Shown: positions 1-6,876 of the stretch, piece by piece
Numbering within the stretch: position 1 is the stretch's first letter
How the letters are laid out: the number at the start of each line of letters is the position of its first letter
Assembly: GCA_903919625.1 (NCBI GenBank)
Contig: CAIXIZ010000232.1
Span: forward strand, 1 to 6,876
Origin: an uncultured Verrucomicrobiota bacterium
Lineage (GTDB): Bacteria; Verrucomicrobiota; Verrucomicrobiia; Opitutales; Opitutaceae
Length of the DNA stretch: 6,876 nucleotides
Direction of reading: 5' to 3'
Notes under the pieces: generated by a model
Databases searched by the model: none
Seen by the model: only the letters and a program-made list of their open reading frames with translations
Told to the model about the DNA's origin: nothing
Translations under genes and position numbers: made by a program

Positions 1-2
1 CC

Positions 3-524
3 GACATCTCCATCCGCGCCGCGCTCACCGGTCACTTGGTCTTTTCGACCCTGCACACCAACGATGCGCCCGGCGCCATCACCCGGCTCATCGACATGGG
101 CATTGAGCCGTTTCTCGTTACTTCCGCCATCGAGATGGTCATCGCCCAGCGCCTCGTCCGCCGCCTGTGTGTCCAGTGTGCCGCGCCCAAGCCGGTCAAC
201 CCGATCAAGCTGCGCGAATCCCTGGCCATCCTACACGCCGACCTCGCCGATGCGGACAAAATCACCGAGCTCAAGCAGCCGGTCGGCTGTGACCGCTGCC
301 GTGGCACCGGCTACCGCGGCCGCGTCGGTCTCTTTGAAATCTTCCGGCTGTCGGACGAGCTGCACGAGCTCATCCTGAAGCGCGAGAGCACCCAGACGCT
401 GGCCGAGTGCGCCCGGCGCAACGGCATGCTCTCCCTGGAGCAAAGCGGCTGGCAGAAGGTCAAGGCCGGCCTCACGACCCTCGACGAAGTGTTGCGCGTC
501 GTCACCGTCACCGACAAGTCCTGA
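3..524 (+). CDS. GspE/PilB-family assembly ATPase, C-terminal part (5' end outside window)
   Basis: This is the last 173 residues of a secretion/pilus hexameric ATPase that powers pilin or pseudopilin assembly from the cytoplasmic face of the inner membrane. The frame is already open at base 3 with no credible start, so the gene is cut by the window edge; the Walker A and Walker B regions must lie upstream. Visible family marks, in fragment numbering, are the histidine-box segment GHLVFSTLHTNDAPG (10-24), the Arg-rich stretch RLVRRLC, and the tetracysteine zinc site C56-x2-C59 ... C96-x2-C99 followed by GTGYRGRVGLFEIF. The zinc site is typical of GspE and PilB and normally absent from the retraction ATPase PilT, so PilT is unlikely. 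The C-terminus ends normally with TGA. A GspF/PilC gene follows after 9 bases, so the two are almost certainly co-transcribed. I cannot tell type II secretion from type IV pilus with this fragment, so I give no symbol. Confidence 0.95.
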   Translation, partial: DISIRAALTGHLVFSTLHTNDAPGAITRLIDMGIEPFLVTSAIEMVIAQRLVRRLCVQCAAPKPVNPIKLRESLAILHADLADADKITELKQPVGCDRCRGTGYRGRVGLFEIFRLSDELHELILKRESTQTLAECARRNGMLSLEQSGWQKVKAGLTTLDEVLRVVTVTDKS

Positions 525-533
525 GCGCGCCCC

Positions 534-1814
534 ATGCCGACCTTTGCCTATTCCGCGCGCGGTGCCAATGGCAAGACCGTGCAAGGTTCGCTCGACGCCC
601 CGGGCCGGCGCGACGCCCTGCGCCTGCTCACCTCCCGCGGCCTCACTCCGGTCAATCTCAGCGAAGCCGGCGGCGGGGCGGCGCCCTCGGCCCTGGCCAA
701 GCAGGCCAAGGCGGAGACCGCCCTGGCGCGCCGCGTTGAGCTGAAGACCGATGCTTCGGCCACCGGCGGCGTCCGCCTCCGGCGCACGCATCGCCTCGAA
801 TTTCTCGCCGCCCTCCATGAGCTGACGAGCAGCGGCCTCTCCGCCGGCGAGGCCATCCGTCTGCTGGCCTCCCGGGTCAAGGAACCGGCGCTCAAGGCTC
901 TTTGTGGCGGGCTGTGGGAACGGATCGGTGAGGGCGCAACGCTTTCCCGGGCCCTCGGCGATTTCCCGCAGGTGTTTGATGAGTCCACGCTCAACCTCAT
1001 CTCGGCCGGCGAGGCCACCGGCAATCTCAATGACGTGCTGGACCGGCTGATCCGCCATCTGACGGAACAGCGTGAACTGCAACGCCAGCTCGCTGCGGCC
1101 ATGGCCTACCCGGTTTTTCTCAGTGTGGTCGCCTTTGGCGTCGTGCTGTTCTTTTTGTTCTTCCTCCTGCCCCGGCTCAAGCAGCTGTTTGCGGCCCTGA
1201 AGGGTGATCTGCCGACCTCGACCAAGATTCTGATCTGGCTCGCCGACTTTGCGCTGCATTATGGGATTTTTGTGGTCATGGCCGCGGTGTTTGGCCTCGT
1301 CACCTTCTGGCGCTGGCGCCAGTCTGAGGCCGGGCGCAAGACTACGGACAACTGGATGCTGCACATCCCGCTGCTGGGGCCATTCTGTGTCGCCCAGACG
1401 GTGCTCTCGTTCAGCCAGACCCTCTCGGTCCTGCTGGAAAACGGCATCACGGCCTCGGAGGCCTTGCGGATGACCGAACGGCAGGTGGGCAATCGCGTCC
1501 ATCGCGAGGCCTTCACCACCGCCACCGACAGCGTGCTGGAAGGCGAGTCCATGTCGCGCGCGCTCGCGCGCACCGAGTGTTTTCCCGACTTGGTCATGGA
1601 CCAGCTCGCCATTGGTGAAAACACCGGCAACATCGTCCCCAGCCTGAAGAAGATCGCCACCAACTATCAGCGCGTGGTCAGCACGAACCTGAATGTCTTC
1701 ACCAAGGTCATTGGCAACGGCGTCCTGGTCATCGTCTTTGTCTTCGTCGGCTTCCTGGCCTTTGCCATTGTGCAGGCTGTCTTCTCGTTGAGCGCCTCGA
1801 TCAAGACGGGTTGA
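534..1814 (+). CDS. GspF/PilC-family inner-membrane platform protein
   Basis: This 426-residue protein is the polytopic inner-membrane platform on which the GspE/PilB ATPase acts during pseudopilin or pilin assembly. The N-terminus (MPTFAYSARGANGKTVQGSL, then a DALRLLTSRGLTPV segment) matches the usual GspF/PilC opening. Two homologous T2SSF domains follow, about residues 86-212 and 287-415, each with the repeated signature A/I-G-E-x-T-G-N (E160 and E362). Hydrophobic segments at about 192-212, 236-258 and 393-415 give the expected three membrane passes. An Ala/Gly-rich linker at about 43-80 makes it slightly longer than the roughly 400 residues typical of the family. The ATG at 534 is chosen because the conserved N-terminus begins there; there is no recognisable Shine-Dalgarno sequence in the 9-base gap after the ATPase stop, so translational coupling is plausible. 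No pseudopilin gene or pilT follows; a convergent gene begins 19 bases later. GspF versus PilC cannot be decided here. Confidence 0.95.
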   Translation: MPTFAYSARGANGKTVQGSLDAPGRRDALRLLTSRGLTPVNLSEAGGGAAPSALAKQAKAETALARRVELKTDASATGGVRLRRTHRLEFLAALHELTSSGLSAGEAIRLLASRVKEPALKALCGGLWERIGEGATLSRALGDFPQVFDESTLNLISAGEATGNLNDVLDRLIRHLTEQRELQRQLAAAMAYPVFLSVVAFGVVLFFLFFLLPRLKQLFAALKGDLPTSTKILIWLADFALHYGIFVVMAAVFGLVTFWRWRQSEAGRKTTDNWMLHIPLLGPFCVAQTVLSFSQTLSVLLENGITASEALRMTERQVGNRVHREAFTTATDSVLEGESMSRALARTECFPDLVMDQLAIGENTGNIVPSLKKIATNYQRVVSTNLNVFTKVIGNGVLVIVFVFVGFLAFAIVQAVFSLSASIKTG

Positions 1815-1819
1815 ACCCG
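1807..1819. terminator. Small hairpin at the convergent gene ends (weak terminator candidate)
   Basis: CGGGT (1807-1811) can pair with ACCCG (1815-1819) around a 3-base loop that is the stop codon of the platform-protein gene. It sits in the 19-base gap between two converging genes, where a bidirectional terminator is expected. The stem is only 5 bp and no T-run follows on either strand, so it is not a classical intrinsic terminator; Rho-dependent ending is equally possible. Confidence 0.25.
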
Positions 1820-1833
1820 GATTTGCCCGACGG

Positions 1834-2862
1834 TCAGTCCGCTGGCAGCAGCTTGACGCCGGTGGTTTTGCGCGAACCCAGGCCGAGCGTGGCGGCAAAT
1901 TCCAGCAGGCGGATGTCCTCGGATACCGGTTTGAAGCCGGCCTTGACCCGCGCCGCATTGATCCGGTCGAGCATCAGGGCATCGAGGAGCACCGGATCGG
2001 CGCTTAGCCACAGGCTGGGCTCGGAAAGCGTGTACAGCGAATTAAACCTTGGTCCGCCGATAAACTGCCAGCGCTCCAGGCTGACGATGGTAAAACCCCA
2101 GGTCTGGCGCAGTTCCGGGATGGCCGCCATTTCGGCCACTGCCGCGGGTGCGGTGCCGGGGCTGCCGAAAAACCGCGCGGTGTTTGACGCATTCCACAGG
2201 GTGGCGTTGACCAGCGCACCGTTCACCCCGAGCGCGGGATGGTCCGTGTAGACGGGCAGATTGATCCAAAAATCCACGTCGAGAAACAGCGGGGTGGCGA
2301 GGAAACTCTTGCGGTCCGCGTCGAGATCCGGGTCGGCGCTCGCCGTGGTCCGGTATTGCGGCATCAAAATCGGGTCGAACCGCGACGGCAGCGGGCTGTC
2401 GAAATACCACCGCGGGTCGTAAAAGCGGCCCGACTCGAGCACAAAGACCTTGTGGCCGTCGAACGGGGAATGGCCGGTGACGAGGGAGGGCAGGTAACCG
2501 GTTTGGGCGAGCCGCCGCTGATTGAGACCGACCAGGAAAATTTCGCCGGGCGCGTAGCCCCGCCGTTCCAGCGCGGTGATGACCGCCTGGGTGAGGGGGA
2601 TGGGGGTGGCGAGACCGGCCCCGGATTCGGCATATATTTTCAGGCCGACCCGGTGTTTGGCCAGCGGCACGATTTTACGGCCCGCGGCAGCCTCAATTTT
2701 GGCCATTAATTTTTCGACGGCGGCGGTATAGTCGGCAACCTCGAACTGGGGCAGCTTCGCTTCCCAGACCATGGGCGGGGGCGGGGCGGGGCGGGGCACA
2801 TCCGCCGCGCCCAGGCGGGCGGTGAGGGCCAGGATCAGGGTGGCGCGCAGGAGATGTGGCAT
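1834..2862 (-). CDS. Exported DUF362-like protein
   Basis: This 342-residue protein appears to be exported, and its function is unknown. The ATG at 2862 is preferred over an in-frame TTG at 2940 because it starts directly at a signal peptide: MPHLLR, a hydrophobic core LILAL, and a likely signal peptidase I site at LGA-A (residues 18-20). A proline-rich linker (PRPAPPPP, 23-30) follows. The mature part resembles DUF362 proteins: KIYAESGAGLATPIPLTQAV (75-94) followed by an ALERRGY helix, then DFWINLPVYTDHPALGVNGA (197-216) and LWLSADPVLLDALMLDRI (284-301), which corresponds to the family's conserved DPVxxDA segment. I assign the family from remembered motif resemblance only. The mature protein has no cysteine, so it cannot carry the iron-sulfur clusters found in DUF362 proteins fused to ferredoxin domains. 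It is transcribed alone, divergently from dnaG and convergently with the platform-protein gene. No Shine-Dalgarno sequence is visible before the start (the upstream bases read CACCTGTCCCTG). Confidence 0.85.
   Translation of the reverse strand: MPHLLRATLILALTARLGAADVPRPAPPPPMVWEAKLPQFEVADYTAAVEKLMAKIEAAAGRKIVPLAKHRVGLKIYAESGAGLATPIPLTQAVITALERRGYAPGEIFLVGLNQRRLAQTGYLPSLVTGHSPFDGHKVFVLESGRFYDPRWYFDSPLPSRFDPILMPQYRTTASADPDLDADRKSFLATPLFLDVDFWINLPVYTDHPALGVNGALVNATLWNASNTARFFGSPGTAPAAVAEMAAIPELRQTWGFTIVSLERWQFIGGPRFNSLYTLSEPSLWLSADPVLLDALMLDRINAARVKAGFKPVSEDIRLLEFAATLGLGSRKTTGVKLLPAD
2773..2796 (+). other. G-tract array with single-base loops (G-quadruplex motif)
   Basis: Five G-runs of 3, 5, 4, 4 and 4 bases are separated by single C bases on the + strand. 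Short one-base loops are the arrangement expected to give stable quadruplexes. The motif is on the template strand of the DUF362-like gene, about 65-90 bases into its coding region, where the complementary C-rich strand encodes the proline linker. It may simply be a by-product of Pro/Ala codons, but it could affect transcription of that gene. Confidence 0.5.
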
Positions 2863-3002
2863 CAGGGACAGGTGGGTCTGCGGAATCCGTGGAAGGTTCC
2901 GTGTTACGCGCCTTGCTTGACAGGAACGGCCTCCCGGCAAAAGTGCAAACTTCGTCGCGCGGTTCCCCTATATATAGAGGGGTGCATCCGTCACCTCGTT
3001 CC
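2863..3002. promoter_or_regulatory. Divergent intergenic region between the DUF362-like gene and dnaG
   Basis: This 140-base space must carry the promoters of both divergent genes. On the + strand a perfect TTGACA hexamer lies at 2917-2922, but no good -10 hexamer sits 16-18 bases downstream (the sequence there reads AAAAGTGC). The only clear TATA-like element is at 2969-2976, 46 bases beyond that hexamer, so the two cannot be a single sigma-70 promoter. On the - strand TTGCAC (2951-2946) has no convincing -10 partner. A short GGAAGGTTCC inverted repeat is at 2891-2900. No rpsU, tRNA or other small gene is seen here. Confidence 0.45.
2965..2982. promoter_or_regulatory. AT-rich near-palindrome CCCC-TATATATA-GAGGGG, likely dnaG -10 or operator
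   Basis: An 8-base alternating TA core is flanked by CCCC and GAGGGG, forming a near-perfect inverted repeat in otherwise GC-rich DNA. It lies about 27 bases before the dnaG ATG, so a -10 hexamer inside it would give a short 5' leader of about 20 bases. The matching -35 region (about 2946-2953) is a poor match to TTGACA, which would suit an activated or regulated promoter. The symmetric shape also fits a repressor or DNA-bending site. The GAGGGG ends 20 bases from the ATG, too far to serve as a Shine-Dalgarno sequence. Confidence 0.4.
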
Positions 3003-4874
3003 ATGCCTGTTATCAAGCCCACCTGCCTCCGCGACCTGAAGCTGCGCGTCAATCTTGGCGACGTGGTGTCGCGGGCGGTTACGCTGCGCAAGGCCGGGGG
3101 TTCGCGCCTCAAGGGGCTGTGCCCGTTTCACGCGGAAAAGACGCCGTCCTTCCACGTCGATCCCGACAAGGGCTTTTACCACTGTTTCGGCTGTGACAAA
3201 TCGGGCGATGCGATCAGCTTTGTCCGTGAAACCGAGCAGCTCAGTTTCACGGAGGCGGTCGAGACCCTGGGCCGGCGGTTTAACATCGTGATCGAATACG
3301 AGGAGGGCAGCGGCGGGCCGACGGTGGAGCAGCGGTCGCTCCGCCAGGAGCTGTTTGCCCTCCATGAGGCCGCCGCCGAGCATTTCCACGGGAGCTTCCA
3401 GGCGGCCGGGATCACGGGCGACTTCATGCGGGCTTACTGGCTGGAGACGCGACGTTTTCCTATGGCGCTGGCCGACGAGTTTAAGATTGGCGCCGCTCCG
3501 CCCGCGGACAGCTCGCTGGCCGCCTTGTTGCTGAGGAAAAAATTCTCGGAGGAGGCGTTGCGCCAGTGCGGGCTTTTTTTTGTCCGGGACGATGCGCTGA
3601 TCACCCCTGGCGCGCTCAAGCCGCGCTTTCGGGGGCGGCTGATGATCCCGATCCGCGACCATCAGGGGCGGATCTGCGCGTTCACGGCCCGGCAAACCAC
3701 GCTCACGCCGGAGGACGATGTCGCGCATGAGGCCAAGTATGTGAATTCGCCGGAGACCCCCATCTTCAGCAAGGGCAATTTGCTCTTCAATCTGGACCGG
3801 GCGCGCAGCCAGGTGGGGGAGGGGAAGCCGTTTGTCCTGGTGGAGGGCCAGTTGGATGCGCTCCGCTGCTGGTCGGTTGGGCTGCTTACGGCGGTCGCTC
3901 CGCAAGGCACGTCGATTACGGAGGGCCAACTCGCGTTGTTGCGCCGTTACCATGCCCAGGTGGAGTGTTTTTTTGACAGTGACAGCGCCGGGCAGAAGGC
4001 CGCGTTGCGTTTTCTGCCGATGGCCCTGAAGGCGGGGCTGGAGGTGCGTTTCCTCACGCTGGCGGGTGCGGGCAAGCTTGACCCTGACCTGCTGTTTCTA
4101 GAGCGCGGCCTGGCGGGTTACGACGCGGTGCGTCGTGAGGCGCGCAGCGCCATGGCGTTTGCCTGCCAGGCGCTGCTGGCCGACCCGGCCAAGGGTTCGG
4201 CCGAGCAAAAATCGCGCGCTGCCCAGGCGGTCTTCGAGATTATTGCGAGCACCGAGAGCGAGGTTACGCGCGCCGGGTTTGTCGCCGAGGCTGCGGGCCA
4301 TCTGCGGCTGTCGGCCGCCGCCGCGCAGAAGGACTTTCAGACGTTCCTGCACCGCCAGCACCGCCAGGCCGGCCTGCGCCCCGCCGGCCCCGTTCCGGCT
4401 CCGGCCCCGTCAGGCCAGGCACCCTCCGGGGGGCATTCGGCCGAGCAGCACCTCCTCTATGTCTGCCTGCATTTTGAACACTTCGGCAAAGCCATGGCCG
4501 GCGAAATCAAGCATGATTGGATAGACGCCGGGCATCCGGCCGGCGCCTTGCTCAACCGTTTTCTCGCCGAATTTGAAAGTGACGGCTGGCCCGGGCGCGA
4601 CCATCTCGACCGCCTGCTCGAAACCGACGCCGAACGCGCGCTGGTCGCAACCATCCTGTTTGCGACCCCCACTTTGGACGACCCGGCCAAGGTGGCTGTC
4701 GAGGGAATCCGCCTGCTGCGGACCCGGGCCCTGGAGCCCCGCCTGCGCCAATTAGAACTTGCCCTTGCCGCAGCGCATCTGGACAGTAGTGTTGACGCAA
4801 TTTCCCTCCTGAAACAACGCACTGAAATCCAACGCCAGCTGCGCGCGCCCATTGTGCTGCGCGTTACTGGCTGA
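3003..4874 (+). CDS. dnaG: DNA primase DnaG
   Basis: DnaG makes the short RNA primers for lagging-strand synthesis and works with the replicative helicase DnaB at the fork. The product is 623 residues, normal for the family. Domains in order: a CHC2 zinc-binding domain with C40, H43, C61 and C64 (CPFH ... CFGC); the RNA-polymerase-like basic segment RFRGRLMIPIRD (208-219) and KYVNSPETPIF (245-255); the Toprim fold with catalytic E281 (VEGQLDAL) and the metal-binding acidic motif D325-S-D327 (FFDSDSAG); a Pro/Ala/Gly-rich hinge at about 450-479; and a divergent helical C-terminal part that should be the helicase-binding domain. The ATG at 3003 is chosen because conserved DnaG sequence starts within a few residues (MPVIKP...LRVNLGDVV). 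The frame stays open upstream to 2856, but that stretch looks non-coding and overlaps the divergent gene's start. No Shine-Dalgarno sequence precedes it. rpoD follows after 25 bases. Confidence 0.97.
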   Translation: MPVIKPTCLRDLKLRVNLGDVVSRAVTLRKAGGSRLKGLCPFHAEKTPSFHVDPDKGFYHCFGCDKSGDAISFVRETEQLSFTEAVETLGRRFNIVIEYEEGSGGPTVEQRSLRQELFALHEAAAEHFHGSFQAAGITGDFMRAYWLETRRFPMALADEFKIGAAPPADSSLAALLLRKKFSEEALRQCGLFFVRDDALITPGALKPRFRGRLMIPIRDHQGRICAFTARQTTLTPEDDVAHEAKYVNSPETPIFSKGNLLFNLDRARSQVGEGKPFVLVEGQLDALRCWSVGLLTAVAPQGTSITEGQLALLRRYHAQVECFFDSDSAGQKAALRFLPMALKAGLEVRFLTLAGAGKLDPDLLFLERGLAGYDAVRREARSAMAFACQALLADPAKGSAEQKSRAAQAVFEIIASTESEVTRAGFVAEAAGHLRLSAAAAQKDFQTFLHRQHRQAGLRPAGPVPAPAPSGQAPSGGHSAEQHLLYVCLHFEHFGKAMAGEIKHDWIDAGHPAGALLNRFLAEFESDGWPGRDHLDRLLETDAERALVATILFATPTLDDPAKVAVEGIRLLRTRALEPRLRQLELALAAAHLDSSVDAISLLKQRTEIQRQLRAPIVLRVTG

Positions 4875-4899
4875 GTTTGTTTACGCCTGTCACTCCCTT

Positions 4900-6728
<1,829 letters not shown>

Positions 6729-6732
<4 letters not shown>

Positions 6733-6876
6733 GCATCCGGGCAAAGCGCGGGTGGGCGGCCGTCCTGCCGGCCGGTCTGGCCCTGATTGCGCTGCCCGGC
6801 TGTGCTTCGCTCCACCGCTCCGCCCCTGCCTCCCCCCCCGCGGTCGCCCCCGCCCCCCCGGTGCGTCCCAGACCCG
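6729..6876 (+). CDS. Putative lipoprotein, N-terminal part (3' end outside window)
   Basis: The ATG at 6729 overlaps the rpoD TGA (ATGA), and the frame stays open for 49 codons to the window edge. The N-terminus is a lipoprotein signal: a basic start (MSIRAKRG), a hydrophobic core (AAVLPAGLALIAL) and the lipobox LPGC, with the lipid-carrying cysteine at residue 25 (6801-6803). The residue after it is Ala rather than Asp, so by the enterobacterial sorting rule outer-membrane placement is favoured, although that rule may not hold in this lineage. The mature part opens with a low-complexity Pro/Ala segment (PASPPAVAPAPP, 33-44), probably a spacer from the membrane, encoded by long C-runs. No functional domain is visible in the available part. 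The stop-start overlap implies translational coupling to rpoD; an upstream GGGCGAA is at best a weak ribosome site. Confidence 0.75.
6823..6859 (+). repeat. Cluster of cytosine homopolymer runs in the lipoprotein gene
   Basis: Runs of 4, 8, 5 and 7 C bases (6823-6826, 6832-6839, 6847-6851, 6853-6859) fall within 37 bases of the start of the lipoprotein coding region. They encode the Pro/Ala spacer. The 8- and 7-base runs are candidates for replication slippage, and the complementary strand has a G-quadruplex-type arrangement. Confidence 0.5.

Noticed and set aside
231..1958. A 575-residue open frame on the minus strand opposite the ATPase and platform genes
   Set aside because: It is antisense to two clearly real genes, its translation is rich in Arg, Gly, Glu and Gln with no recognisable motif, and long antisense frames are common in GC-rich DNA.
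2917..2922. Perfect TTGACA hexamer as the dnaG -35 box
   Set aside because: No -10-like hexamer lies at 16-18 bases, and the TATATATA element is 46 bases away, so it is not a complete sigma-70 promoter by sequence.
2863..2940. A longer start (TTG at 2940) for the DUF362-like gene
   Set aside because: It would put 26 mixed residues, including several Arg, before an otherwise good signal peptide that begins exactly at the ATG at 2862.
2856..3002. A 49-residue N-terminal extension of DnaG, since the frame is open upstream
   Set aside because: Conserved DnaG sequence begins at the ATG at 3003. The extension would cross the promoter region and the start of the divergent gene, and its composition does not look coding.
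2991..3953. A 320-residue open frame on the minus strand opposite the first half of dnaG
   Set aside because: The composition is that of antisense GC-rich DNA (Arg/Leu/Pro), with no domain features, and dnaG on the other strand is unambiguous.
4792..4828. TTGACG inside the end of dnaG as an internal rpoD promoter
   Set aside because: Internal rpoD promoters within dnaG are known in E. coli, but no acceptable -10 is found at proper spacing here (the nearest, TGAAAT, is 25 bases on).

Overview
The window is GC-rich bacterial chromosome with dense coding and third codon positions that are mostly G or C. It holds six protein genes, two of them cut by the window edges. I see no tRNA, rRNA, CRISPR array, insertion sequence or integrase. 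The mix of an SD-poor start context, a DnaG with EGQLDA and FDSDSAG Toprim motifs, an RpoD with a Lys/Ala/Pro-rich N-terminus, and an exported DUF362-like protein makes me think of Verrucomicrobiota, perhaps Opitutae. That placement comes from general resemblance and is not proven by any single marker here.

Left part (3-1814, + strand): the C-terminal third of a GspE/PilB-type secretion or pilus assembly ATPase is followed after 9 bases by a complete GspF/PilC-type inner-membrane platform protein. Together they form the motor and platform of a type II secretion or type IV pilus machine. The cluster appears to end here, against a convergent gene only 19 bases away.

Middle (1834-2862, - strand): a stand-alone exported protein resembling the DUF362 family, with a signal peptide, a proline-rich linker and no cysteines. 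Its start faces dnaG across a 140-base divergent intergenic region. That region contains the only strongly AT-rich spot in the area, an 18-base near-palindrome centred on TATATATA, which is the best promoter or operator candidate for dnaG.

Right part (3003-6876, + strand): dnaG (primase), then rpoD (housekeeping sigma factor) after 25 bases, then the start of a lipoprotein gene whose ATG overlaps the rpoD stop codon (ATGA). This is the widespread macromolecular-synthesis gene pair dnaG-rpoD, coupling initiation of replication priming with initiation of transcription, but rpsU is not next to dnaG and an envelope lipoprotein is attached downstream.

Most of the content is conserved core machinery. 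I found no clear sign of a new defence, mobile or biosynthetic system. The points most worth checking are the rpoD-lipoprotein translational overlap, the roughly 30-residue basic C-terminal tail on RpoD, the TATA near-palindrome, the G-tract array at the start of the DUF362-like gene, and the absence of recognisable Shine-Dalgarno sequences before the starts.
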